A DNA stretch of 64,000 nucleotides, from assembly GCF_003719725.1 (NCBI RefSeq), contig NZ_RIAX01000004.1:124001-188000 (forward strand), read 5' to 3'. Source of the stretch: Planococcus salinus (GTDB lineage Bacteria > Bacillota > Bacilli > Bacillales_A > Planococcaceae). Below the pieces are notes generated by a model, which saw only the letters and a program-made list of their open reading frames with translations, did not search any database and was not told the DNA's origin. Each line of letters starts with the position of its first letter. The first letter of the stretch is position 1. Positions 1 through 8,173 of the stretch are shown piece after piece. The position numbers and the translations under genes are program-made.

Positions 1-1604
1 GAAGCACCTGCCTGTAACACGAAACCATCAGGGAAAGTATACGTTTGATTCCCCACTGTGCTAAGAAGTGTCCAGTTTGTCATGTCCACATTCGTTGTTC
101 CATTGTTTTTAACTGTTACAACTTCCGTCTGCAGGTTTTTACCTGTAATGGTCAAAGCATCTGAAATCTGGCCATCGCCTGGATCCACTGGATTTGGATC
201 TGGAGTTGGCTCAGGTGCCGGTTCGGCTACTTGGTCATTTTGATAAATTTCATACTGTTCTCCGTCATCGAAGAAATGTATACTTCCTTCCTCTGTGCTG
301 ATGTAGGCAGAACCTGAAGTCAGGATTCTTTCCAATACATCACTATCAGGATGGCCGTAAGCATTGTTTCCGACAGACAAGATGGAGAATATTGGATCTA
401 CTTCCGCCAGAAACTCAGCAGAAGTTGCGGTATCAGATCCATGATGAGATACTTTCAAGACATCTGCGTTGATGTCAGCTCCTTCTGCCATCAATTGCTC
501 TTCCACTTCGTAACCCGCATCACCAGTTAACAGGTACTCATTGACTCCGTGCGTGACCTTTAAGACAATGGAGCCGTCGTTCAGATCAGCTGCATCTGAG
601 TCCACGAAAAGCACTTCTACCGAAACCTCGGGATCTTCGGATAACTCATCTCCGATTTCAGTAACCTCGAAAGTTGCTCCACTTGCATCAATCGTTTCTA
701 AGTAATCGATATATGTTTGTGTGGTGTGGGTTTGGCCGCTGTCAATGACGTGTGTGACGCCGTAATTTCCGATGACATGCGCTGCGCCCCCGATGTGATC
801 GGCATCCGGGTGAGTCGCGATAAAGGTATCGATTTGTTCAACGCCGATGACCTCTAACGCAGTTTCGATGGTGGAAGCATATCGAGCAGCATCCACTAAA
901 ACATTCTCGCCGTTTGGATACTCGATGTAGATCGCATCTCCTTGTCCTACATCAAGGAAGGAGACTTGTAATCTTTCATAATCAACACCCGTAACAAATT
1001 CAGCCGGGTTAATGGCTCGCGCCAGGAATGCCGAAAACTGCTCACGGTTTAAATTCACATATGGCCGGAATGTGCCGTCTGTGTACCCTTGGACAACACC
1101 ATACGAACCAATAATTCCGATTGCTTCATAAGATTGCATGTTCTCGCTTACATCAGGAAATAAGACAAAATGATTTTCTTTGGCTTCTGGATAGAACGCT
1201 CGTTGCAGAATGATCGACATTTCTGCTCGTGTAACAGTCGCACCTGGTCGATATGTGCCGTCTGGATATCCATTGATAATTCCATTTTCAGCTGCTTCTT
1301 CAATATATCCACTGGAGACTTGGGAAGAATCGACGTCGGGGAAATCAGAATCCCGTGGCGTACCGTCATACCCTAATGCTCTTCCCAGCATGATGGCAGC
1401 TTGGCCTCTTGTGACATTTCCTTTCGGTCTGAATGAATTATCCGGAAAGCCGGTAATGATACCATCTTCAGCAAGGTATTGGATTTCATCGTAAAAACGA
1501 TTAGAATCACTTAAATCTGAAAAGTTATTTGTTCCTAAAGTTGTAGTAGCGGAAAACCCGCTAAGCACAAGAATAAAAACCAAAATAATAGAAATCTTCT
1601 TCAA
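1..1604 (-). CDS. Surface-anchored MBL-fold (ComEC-like) hydrolase with SLH repeats and lamin-tail domain, partial
   Basis: The start is a TTG at 1604, set by a strong AAGGAGG-type site six bases upstream; no ATG lies nearby. A hydrophobic signal segment is followed by three S-layer homology repeats (roughly residues 28-200, each with a GFPDGTFRP-like motif), which bind cell-wall polymer. A metallo-beta-lactamase domain follows, with the metal motif THPDADHIGG and a later SHHGSD motif, as in the ComEC/Rec2 C-terminal domain. A Pro-rich linker then leads into a region resembling a lamin-tail domain, which is cut by the window edge. Probably an extracellular phosphodiesterase or nuclease held on the cell wall; the substrate is unknown. 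Domain calls rest on visible motifs. Confidence 0.8.
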   Translation of the reverse strand, partial: MKKISIILVFILVLSGFSATTTLGTNNFSDLSDSNRFYDEIQYLAEDGIITGFPDNSFRPKGNVTRGQAAIMLGRALGYDGTPRDSDFPDVDSSQVSSGYIEEAAENGIINGYPDGTYRPGATVTRAEMSIILQRAFYPEAKENHFVLFPDVSENMQSYEAIGIIGSYGVVQGYTDGTFRPYVNLNREQFSAFLARAINPAEFVTGVDYERLQVSFLDVGQGDAIYIEYPNGENVLVDAARYASTIETALEVIGVEQIDTFIATHPDADHIGGAAHVIGNYGVTHVIDSGQTHTTQTYIDYLETIDASGATFEVTEIGDELSEDPEVSVEVLFVDSDAADLNDGSIVLKVTHGVNEYLLTGDAGYEVEEQLMAEGADINADVLKVSHHGSDTATSAEFLAEVDPIFSILSVGNNAYGHPDSDVLERILTSGSAYISTEEGSIHFFDDGEQYEIYQNDQVAEPAPEPTPDPNPVDPGDGQISDALTITGKNLQTEVVTVKNNGTTNVDMTNWTLLSTVGNQTYTFPDGFVLQAGA

Positions 1605-2002
1605 TACTACCTCCTCCTTTTTTGAAATTGTACCTCAAATATACAGAAAATTCCACTTAACTTGCGTCATATACTCTTTAATCTATATCGTTTTTTCTTT
1701 TTTCTTTAATTTAGCAATCAAAGGTTGCGTCTTAATGGGAAAAATAAACCGACATTGAGCTGACGGTTACATGTTGAATAACCAATTCAAAATTCGACAT
1801 TTTTCTTCCCTATTTCTTTTCAAAATTATTTTTGTCCAACAATTATGATAGATTGATTTTGAAAAGAATTATGAGACAAAGAAGAGAGGCAGAGAAGAAG
1901 GATAGACGCTTTTTCTCTGCCTCTGACAAACCATCGTTTTTGATAGGATCACTTATTCTGTTTTGCGATTCTTTTGAATTGATTTAAAGATTTTATAAAA
2001 GC
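1605..2002. other. Intergenic region between MBL protein and defence operon
   Basis: AT-rich, no credible gene. It should hold the promoter of the SLH/MBL gene, though no clear -35/-10 pair was found. It also contains a perfect 12-bp inverted repeat that is listed separately. Confidence 0.5.
1885..1924 (-). terminator. Stem-loop at the end of the GHKL defence operon
   Basis: Perfect 12-bp inverted repeat (AGAGGCAGAGAA at 1885-1896, complement at 1913-1924) with a 16-base loop, 80 bp past the last gene of the operon. The U-tract on the minus strand is poor (CUUCUUUG), so this is a probable rather than textbook terminator. Confidence 0.45.
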
Positions 2003-2782
2003 TTATTTTGTAATATACTGTTCAAATTTTACATCATGGATATATTCAATTTGAGATTCCACAAAATGCCACGTTTTATCAAAAGCTTCTTTTTCATTCA
2101 ATCTATCCCAAACTGTAACACCACCCACGAGATTTATATACTTAGCTATTTCTCGCAAAAACACTCTTTTATTTTTCAATTTCTGTATTTTATTTTCTTC
2201 TTCAAGTTCTTCGACTTTCAAAATAACTTCCAGAATAGCTTTCAAAACTGTCTTATTACGAGAAAGATTGGTTGTTTCTATCAATAAATTTGCCAAATCT
2301 TGATAACTTAAGATGATACGCGTGTAATAATAAGGGTCTTGTTTATTTGAATCATAGGTCAAATGCACAAACCACCATAGCCTAGAAAGGCCGTTCCGAT
2401 AAAATGTTTTATTTTTAGAACTGAAGAAATAACGAGTTTTAATAAATTCAACTTCATTTCCTTCAGCTGCACTTATAGGCCACCTCTTACACATATACTC
2501 CCAGAACGAAGTATGTGTTAAATATGCCCAAAACTTTTCATCTGAGGCCAAGGTCAATGGTAGTTCTTCAAAGTGTTCATACAGCTTTATTGCATTTTCT
2601 AAGTCTTCCTTACTTCTATTTGAAGGGTCAGAAACCTCTAAAATAGCGTTTTGTTGATTATCCTTTTCTTGTAATTCATTTAAGAACTCATCATTTTCAA
2701 ATGAATTATAAGAAACTTTATTTTCATTAATATTTTCTTTTAAATCATTCAGCACTGCTTCTTTCATTATCTTATAAGCCAT
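2003..2782 (-). CDS. Unknown protein of GHKL defence operon (resembles DUF6339)
   Basis: 259 residues, last gene of the operon. ATG at 2782 shares its first base with the stop codon of the preceding gene (TGATG), which indicates translational coupling; a TTG one codon upstream is less likely. The N-terminal third is acidic and variable. The middle has a Trp/Tyr-rich core (SDEKFWAYLTHTSFWEYM, then NGLSRLWWF), and a Lys/Glu helix follows. From memory this pattern resembles the DUF6339 family, which turns up in restriction-type gene clusters; no catalytic motif is recognised. The role is probably structural or effector in the GHKL ATPase system. Confidence 0.7.
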   Translation of the reverse strand: MAYKIMKEAVLNDLKENINENKVSYNSFENDEFLNELQEKDNQQNAILEVSDPSNRSKEDLENAIKLYEHFEELPLTLASDEKFWAYLTHTSFWEYMCKRWPISAAEGNEVEFIKTRYFFSSKNKTFYRNGLSRLWWFVHLTYDSNKQDPYYYTRIILSYQDLANLLIETTNLSRNKTVLKAILEVILKVEELEEENKIQKLKNKRVFLREIAKYINLVGGVTVWDRLNEKEAFDKTWHFVESQIEYIHDVKFEQYITK

Positions 2783-3666
2783 CAATCATCATCTCCTTCT
2801 CTGTTGTAGATGATATTTTCAAGCGAAACTAAGGGAGCTTCTGAAGACGAATTAAGCAAGTCATAAGAAATTTGTGTTATCTCTTCGAAGTTTAATTCAG
2901 CAATGTTGTAACCCATCTTTTGCAGTCTTTTTTCTAAAGTTCTGTACCAATCTAATCCGGCAATCTCTTCTAGTCCATAATCATCTCTTCGGGCAATATC
3001 TTGAACATTGAACAAAGTATCGATTAAAGCTGGTAAATATAGCATCGAAATTAAAATTTTATTGCAATCGTCCCCGTATGCCTGTAAGTGTCCTACTTTT
3101 TCATAGGATGCTTCCGGAATTCCAATCTCTATCTGATTCTCACTTAAACTGATACTTATAGACGGTGCTTTAGGATCGGTAGCTTTACTGACTTTAAAAA
3201 TACTATTCGTATTCGACATTGGCTGTTTCTCAATATATATGGTTTGTGATTCACTGAATGCTAGGATGTCCCCTTTTTGAATTCCGAATTTCACACCTGC
3301 ATAATCGGGGTGAGCATCTAGATTTGTGTAATTCTCAATTTTCTGATCTGCTAGAATAAAAAAGTTTACATCTACTTTTTTATTTAAAAGTTCTTTTGCT
3401 ATAGAAATTTTAAATACAGGTTGATATTCCGAAAACGTTAAGCGTTGCATTGTAGAATTACATTCGAAGTGAATATTGAAACTCACTTTTTTAGTTTGAA
3501 TAAGGTTTTGTAAGTCAGGATTATTTAAACTTAAATTGATATTAAACTCCAACATGTCATTTTCCTCAGTCTGCTCAATAATTTCTCCTTTAAAAAAGCC
3601 TTTTAGAAAATCATCACTGACAGGATTTAAAACTGGATGAGGAAAGTTTCTAACTTTTACCCTCAT
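2782..3666 (-). CDS. Unknown protein of GHKL defence operon
   Basis: 294 residues. It overlaps the ATPase gene by four bases (ATGA) and is itself coupled to the next gene, so the three proteins are probably made together. The N-terminal 150 residues are predicted beta-rich (alternating hydrophobics), followed by a KGDILAFSES segment and an alpha-helical C-terminal part containing GLDWYRTLEKRL. I do not recognise the family and see no nuclease or NTPase motif. By position it is likely a partner or substrate-recognition subunit of the GHKL ATPase. Confidence 0.7.
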   Translation of the reverse strand: MRVKVRNFPHPVLNPVSDDFLKGFFKGEIIEQTEENDMLEFNINLSLNNPDLQNLIQTKKVSFNIHFECNSTMQRLTFSEYQPVFKISIAKELLNKKVDVNFFILADQKIENYTNLDAHPDYAGVKFGIQKGDILAFSESQTIYIEKQPMSNTNSIFKVSKATDPKAPSISISLSENQIEIGIPEASYEKVGHLQAYGDDCNKILISMLYLPALIDTLFNVQDIARRDDYGLEEIAGLDWYRTLEKRLQKMGYNIAELNFEEITQISYDLLNSSSEAPLVSLENIIYNREGDDD

Positions 3667-5456
3667 TTTGCCGACACCTCCAGAGAATATCGAGTAACTT
3701 GGTCTAAGCTAATTGTAATTGTCTTATTTGCACCTTTAATTAAATGCAATGGCCCCAATACATTCTCATTTATTTCAATTTTATTGCCTGTTTGATCTTC
3801 AATAGCGTTATAAATTTTAGCATGTTCAGTGATGCTTTCACCTATCAGTTTTACCTCGATTAAGGCTTCTCCTGACTTCACCGGGTTAACCACCAATCTA
3901 TACTGTCCACTTTTTTCATCTATACAAAAGGCTCTCATCCTATTAATTTCTGCCTTCGTAATTTTATTAGCTGGCTCTTTCTGAGGTTTGGTCGGACGCG
4001 GATTTGGTATTCGTTTTTTACGCTTCCGAGCCTTCGGGTCACGCTTGTTCATTGAATTACTGACTATAGCGATAGAATTGATTTTTTCTTTATTAGAAGT
4101 AAGGTCGATCTCTTCAGCAGGATTTTCTTCTTGATTTAAACTGGGTAATACGCCTTCCAAACCAGGTAGTTCAAGAGAATCTTTCTCATATTTTGGAGTT
4201 ATAGCGTTCACCTCATCATTTAACCATTTGTAAAGTTCTTTCTTTAACTTTTCGGCATACTTCGGATTCTTTTTATAAAGCCCCGGCTTCCAGTCATCAT
4301 GAGTAGGCGGTTCCATTTTTCGAACCACCTTGTTAAGCTCTTCGCCTTCTACAATAAGGGTTCCCGCAAAGGCGTCAGGTGTTCTAAAGTGGCCTTTTTC
4401 ATAAATTTTCATTCCTGTCCCTCTAATTAGAGAAACTCTTTTATTAAACTCTTTGGCTTTCAATAAAAATAATTTCATCGTTTCTTTCTGGCCATCTTCA
4501 GTTTGAAATTCCTTGCTTCTAATTACCGCATCAGGTGAAGTTAAGGTTAAGTAAAACTCTAGACATGTGCTTTTTGGGTTAAACTCAGCAATTTTTTCTA
4601 TTACTGTTTTTAGCGTATCTTTATTTATAACAGTTTGACCGACTACTATCTCAAGAGAACCATTAATTATGGCCCACATATAATTAGAAACCGATTCTTC
4701 AATCACAATTTTTTCCCAATTATTCTTTTCTTCAAATCCAAGAATAAACTTATCAGTTCCAAAATCGCCATCTTGTCTTTTAAAGAAAGGATCTAATCCA
4801 GACAAGTCAGTTAACGGAAGAAAGCCTTTTTTATGTCCATAGAAACCCGTTCCTTGTGTAGGAAACTCCTCTCCTCTATCATAACTAGCAATTTTTATTA
4901 CTCCTTGAAAGCCTTTATTCATACCTTCGTCTGTATTTAAAGTTCCATACAACATCGCTCTAAAAATTGATGCTGCGAAAGGGGCGTGTTTACCAATACC
5001 AAAAGACCCGTTCGATGTTCCGGTTTTGGCTGTATCTCCAGTAGTCTTTGTCAACCTATGAAAGTGGCTGTCTTTAGTTTCTCCTACTTTCGTTAAACCT
5101 GTTGTATTTCGGTCACGAATTGCTAAAACTGAAACAGTCTTTTTTTGCAACGCGTCATAGCCCTTATTAAAAAAATGATAAGTTTCATTTGGGTTTTCTT
5201 TGTAGAACTGAGTAGCCGTTTCAAAAATACTCATTAGCTCATCTATACCTGGAATAGCTTCTCTTTCTAAGTCTTTTCTTGTAAATTCTACTATTGAAGG
5301 TTTATTATTATTTCTTCTAGCATCAAGAGAATCTTGTATAACCTCTCTTGTAAGAGACTTAACAGGATTTGCCTGAAAGTATGAAATACCCGAATCATTC
5401 AACCCATCTTCTCTTCCTCCGTTAGTAGAAGGCAGTTCCCATCCTATATTTCCCAT
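3663..5456 (-). CDS. GHKL (Hsp90/MutL/MORC-like) ATPase, core of a putative anti-phage system
   Basis: 597 residues. The Bergerat-fold ATP site is clear: N-box TREVIQDSLDA (residues 36-46), G1 box DRNTTGL (115-121) and G2 box GSFGIGKHAPFA (150-161). The N-box has Asp where Asn is commoner. The rest has a middle beta domain, a basic linker near residue 480 (RKRKKRIPNPRPTKPQK) and a beta-rich C-terminal domain. GHKL ATPases of this MORC-like type are known companions of methylase, helicase and nuclease genes in bacterial defence clusters. Here no Z1 helicase is encoded beside it. Nucleotide-driven clamping on DNA is the expected activity; the overall function is inferred from context. Confidence 0.85.
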   Translation of the reverse strand: MGNIGWELPSTNGGREDGLNDSGISYFQANPVKSLTREVIQDSLDARRNNNKPSIVEFTRKDLEREAIPGIDELMSIFETATQFYKENPNETYHFFNKGYDALQKKTVSVLAIRDRNTTGLTKVGETKDSHFHRLTKTTGDTAKTGTSNGSFGIGKHAPFAASIFRAMLYGTLNTDEGMNKGFQGVIKIASYDRGEEFPTQGTGFYGHKKGFLPLTDLSGLDPFFKRQDGDFGTDKFILGFEEKNNWEKIVIEESVSNYMWAIINGSLEIVVGQTVINKDTLKTVIEKIAEFNPKSTCLEFYLTLTSPDAVIRSKEFQTEDGQKETMKLFLLKAKEFNKRVSLIRGTGMKIYEKGHFRTPDAFAGTLIVEGEELNKVVRKMEPPTHDDWKPGLYKKNPKYAEKLKKELYKWLNDEVNAITPKYEKDSLELPGLEGVLPSLNQEENPAEEIDLTSNKEKINSIAIVSNSMNKRDPKARKRKKRIPNPRPTKPQKEPANKITKAEINRMRAFCIDEKSGQYRLVVNPVKSGEALIEVKLIGESITEHAKIYNAIEDQTGNKIEINENVLGPLHLIKGANKTITISLDQVTRYSLEVSAK

Positions 5457-5468
5457 ATATAAAACCTC

Positions 5469-5705
5469 CTATGATTTAAATTTAAACTCTGTAATTTTTT
5501 CAGTGCTTCCTTCAGCGAATTTATTTTTTAGCGCCTTCAATTCATTTTCTAAGGAGTCAATAATCTGCTTAACGTGCTTGTCTGTATACTCATAGTTATT
5601 TTTATTTGCTAAATTTCCAATCAGTTGCATTTTCTTCAATACATCAGAAACTCGTTTTTCAGCTATTCTTTCAAATTTCATCATTTTTTCTTTTTTTTCG
5701 TTCAT
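5469..5705 (-). CDS. Small helical protein leading the GHKL operon
   Basis: 78 residues from the ATG at 5705, which is nine bases after AAAGGA; an upstream in-frame GTG is too close to that site. The sequence is almost wholly helical and charged (EKRVSDVLKKMQLIGNLANK, then a second Lys/Glu helix), so a two-helix or coiled-coil dimer is likely. It lies 12 bp ahead of the ATPase gene and directly downstream of a palindromic promoter, so it may be an autoregulator or a small cofactor of the ATPase. No helix-turn-helix is evident and the family is not recognised with certainty. Confidence 0.65.
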   Translation of the reverse strand: MNEKKEKMMKFERIAEKRVSDVLKKMQLIGNLANKNNYEYTDKHVKQIIDSLENELKALKNKFAEGSTEKITEFKFKS

Positions 5706-5756
5706 TCTTACCACTCCTTTAGTTTAAATTACCACAATAAATAAATAACGTAAACT

Positions 5757-5790
5757 ATATATTGAATATATGTACATATATTCAATATAT
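5757..5790 (-). promoter_or_regulatory. Perfect 34-bp palindrome overlapping the GHKL operon promoter
   Basis: A dyad centred between 5773 and 5774 (core ATATATGTACATATAT) pairs without mismatch over 17 bases each side. A plausible sigma-A promoter lies inside it on the minus strand: TTGAAT at 5785-5780, 18-base spacer, TATATA at 5761-5756. The site covers -35 to -10, as expected for a repressor operator. It begins 52 bp upstream of the 78-residue protein's start. Confidence 0.65.
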
Positions 5791-5829
5791 GTAATTATTT
5801 GTTGCACTTGTATTGAGTGTTTATTCTAA

Positions 5830-5855
5830 TAAAAAAGAGCAGAATAAATATCTGC
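5830..5855 (-). terminator. Terminator of the restriction endonuclease remnant
   Basis: GCAGA/TCTGC stem with a seven-base AT loop, followed on the minus strand by CTTTTTTA. It lies 24 bp beyond the stop of the endonuclease reading frame. The stem is short. Confidence 0.55.
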
Positions 5856-5878
5856 ACTTTAATTTAACAGCTGCTTCT

Positions 5879-6664
5879 CTATTTTGTGTACTCTGAAATA
5901 AAATCAGCCCAATTATTTTTCAACCATTTTACCGGTAATCCATAATTTAATTCTGCTTCTAAAGGAACAGAAGTTTTAGTAGCCCTTTCGCGTTCCTCGC
6001 ATCCTGGAACAGATTTTTGCAAGTATCTTTCGAGTGCTACACGATTGTAAGGAACAATTGCAGGCAAGACACGCCCTTGCCAAGGATAGTCACCTTTTCT
6101 CCACGAAAACCATAAACCTTTATCGTTGGCATAAAAGTCTTCAGTTTTTTCCCATCCTTTGCATTCTCCGGAGATTCTCTGGTTCAATATAGTTCTCGGA
6201 TTTTTTCTCAGCACGCGATTTCCTGGAAATGTCTTATCAAAAGCAATCAGTACAAAGGCACGTGATTTGTGAAGGCGTGTATTTATATCAAAAAACTTGT
6301 ACTCTTCAACCAAAAGGCATTGTGCAAAATGCGAGGTTCCCTTTATATCTACAGGAACTTCAAAAATAACTTCATTTTTATTAAATGTAAGATCCCCTGA
6401 ATCCGTATTCAATTCCCCTTCGTAATGATCAAAATCAAGATTAATCTCTGTCCCTTTTTCTTTCATAAATTTTTAAAAAATACATTCTGCAAGCTTCCCT
6501 TCAATTTGATCCGCGATAAATTGTTCTTTTGTTCTTTTGTTCTTTTGTTCTTTTGTTCTTTTTGAACCTCCAAAATGCTTTAGACTTTGACTTCTCAGAT
6601 TTCACGCGTCCTCAGCAAACTTTATGCACATTGAGATTTCTTCACTCTCTAAATTTATTCTCAC
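5879..6664 (-). pseudogene. Broken type II-like restriction endonuclease gene with an octanucleotide repeat
   Basis: GTG start at 6664, six bases after GGAGGG. Frame 1 reads 20 codons (MRINLESEEISMCIKFAEDA) to TGA at 6604. The continuation (KSEKSKSKAFWRF...) is in another frame from 6605, until five copies of AAAAGAAC (6523-6562) throw it out. Frame 1 resumes as EQFIADQIEGKLAECIF, hits TAA at 6475 in a spot where homologous wording suggests Tyr, then runs open from 6472 to 5879. GKLAE plus VPVDIKGTSHFAQ fit a PD-(D/E)XK nuclease (Glu, then DxK). The ATG at 6466 has no ribosome site, so the 195-residue remainder is probably not made. It sits beside a C5-methyltransferase, so it is taken as that system's nuclease. 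Confidence 0.72.
6523..6562 (-). repeat. Five tandem AAAAGAAC octamers in the endonuclease reading frame
   Basis: Uninterrupted 8-bp unit, five copies, preceded by one extra A. Eight is not a multiple of three, so copy number sets the frame. By counting, three or six copies would join the upstream frame (ending FWRFKK) to the downstream EQFIADQ frame; the present five do not. Confidence 0.85.
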
Positions 6665-6684
6665 ACGTTGCCCTCCAGTTTTTA

Positions 6685-6713
6685 GGTATAAAGACTTTTA
6701 TCAGTAAAGTCAA
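6685..6713 (-). promoter_or_regulatory. Sigma-A promoter of the endonuclease gene
   Basis: Minus strand TTGACT (6713-6708), 17-base spacer, TATACC (6690-6685), 21 bp before the GTG start codon. Confidence 0.6.
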
Positions 6714-6774
6714 TAATATCATTAAATTCTAATTAGTTATTTTCTTTTAAAGCAAATTGTAAAATTCAATACAA

Positions 6775-6804
6775 AAAGAGATGCAGAAAAATTTTCCGCA
6801 TCCC
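6775..6804 (-). terminator. Terminator of the cytosine methyltransferase gene
   Basis: GGGATGCGGAAAA paired with TTTTTCTGCATCTC (two mismatches), followed by TTTTTG on the minus strand. Starts 21 bp after the methyltransferase stop and separates it from the endonuclease gene, which has its own promoter. Confidence 0.7.
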
Positions 6805-6825
6805 TTTAAATCATAACCTCTATTG

Positions 6826-7977
6826 TTATACGACGCTTTCTACAACTTCTTTTATAACGACTTTCTTTTTCCCTCTCAAATTCTCTAATTGGAGTTTTGG
6901 TGCAGGTTCTACATAATCATATTCAATGCCGGCAAAGGATTTTAAGATTGCTTCAAATACAACTTGTGCCCCAAGCGGCGGTACAGCCATGCCAATCTGT
7001 TTTCGGACAGCTTCTTTGCTTCCAGCGAAAACAAAGTCATCCGGAAACGTCTGCAGACGCGCTCTTTCTCTATTTGTTAAAGCCCGCAGTTCATCCCAAT
7101 GGTACATATGCGTTCCGCCGCCGCCGCTGCCAGTTACTGTATATGCAGGACGATCCGGATCTAACCGCTTATAAATAGAACTCATTCTTGCGCCTTTTAC
7201 TTTCAGTTGCAAATGTTCGGGAATTCCCGGATACCAAGCGTTGCTCCCCGGCGGTATGTAGCTCAGCATTTCCTTTACTTTAGCCGTATGTTTCGGCATA
7301 TCATGATTCGGCGCATCTTCCGGAATCGGCGGATTCAAAATAGCTTCAGACGCCGTTTTATAGTCAGTTGACGCCAGGGTGGTCGGTGCCGGCACTTTGA
7401 ATTCAATTCCTTGTTCGCGCAGATCGTTCCGTATGCCGACAATGATAATCCGGTGTCTTGCCTGAGGTACGCCGTATTCCTGGAACTTGTACAAATGAGG
7501 AGTCAGCTTATATCCGCACTCTTCCAGTTCCGTCAGAATTTGAATAAAGGCTTTTCCTTCATTGGCACTTTGAAGTCCCCCCACATTCTCAGCCACGAAA
7601 AATTTCGGCTGGTAGTCTTTCAGTACTTTGACTCCGTACGAATATAAAGGCCCGAACTTGCCTCCCAGCCCTTTTGATTCGCCGACAATACTGAAATCAT
7701 TGCAGGGAAAACCGAAAGCAAAACAATCGATATCCTCAAGAATCGATTTATCGCCGATTGGCAGGTCTTCGACAGGCCCCCAGTGCACAGATGGATCGTC
7801 TGGATTTTCGCATATATTTAATCGGAAAGTTTCACATGCTGTAGCATCGTAATCATTTGACCAAAGATGATCAATTCGAAACTCTTCTCCTGTTTCGGGA
7901 TGAATGACCCGTGCTTTTTTCGCTGCTAAACTCAGCCCACCTGGACCGTTAAAAAGTTCGCCTTTTTTAAATATCAT
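6826..7977 (-). CDS. DNA (cytosine-5-)-methyltransferase
   Basis: 383 residues, typical length. Motif I is GELFNGPGGLSLA (residues 6-18). Motif IV is GFPCNDFS, with catalytic Cys92. Motif VI is AENVGG (about 129-134) and motif VIII is QARHRI. The C-terminal motifs IX and X appear as ALTNRERARLQTFPDDF and QIGMAVPPLGAQVV, so all key parts are present and the enzyme should be active. It transfers methyl from S-adenosylmethionine to C5 of cytosine; the target sequence cannot be predicted. AAGGAGCG precedes the ATG. The neighbouring nuclease is broken and a Vsr gene lies divergently, so it may now act as an orphan methylase. Confidence 0.93.
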   Translation of the reverse strand: MIFKKGELFNGPGGLSLAAKKARVIHPETGEEFRIDHLWSNDYDATACETFRLNICENPDDPSVHWGPVEDLPIGDKSILEDIDCFAFGFPCNDFSIVGESKGLGGKFGPLYSYGVKVLKDYQPKFFVAENVGGLQSANEGKAFIQILTELEECGYKLTPHLYKFQEYGVPQARHRIIIVGIRNDLREQGIEFKVPAPTTLASTDYKTASEAILNPPIPEDAPNHDMPKHTAKVKEMLSYIPPGSNAWYPGIPEHLQLKVKGARMSSIYKRLDPDRPAYTVTGSGGGGTHMYHWDELRALTNRERARLQTFPDDFVFAGSKEAVRKQIGMAVPPLGAQVVFEAILKSFAGIEYDYVEPAPKLQLENLRGKKKVVIKEVVESVV

Positions 7978-8173
7978 ATAAAAATCGCTCCTTAGTGGTT
8001 TTTTTATACGAAAATATGTTCTTGCATACCTCTATGCTTCTTATTGTACACGGTAACGCAAAAAAAAGCAGCCCCCAGCCTTTATGTCAGTTTATTCTAG
8101 TAAAAGTCATAGGCTAATTTGGTGTATCGCCGTAGCTTACCGGGAATAGTAATAGTAAAGTGAGGGATAGACT

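Noticed and set aside
6529-6732. Plus-strand open frame rich in Phe/Leu (MFFCSFVLLFF...)
   Set aside because: It is the antisense of the AAAAGAAC repeat in the broken endonuclease gene; no ribosome site.
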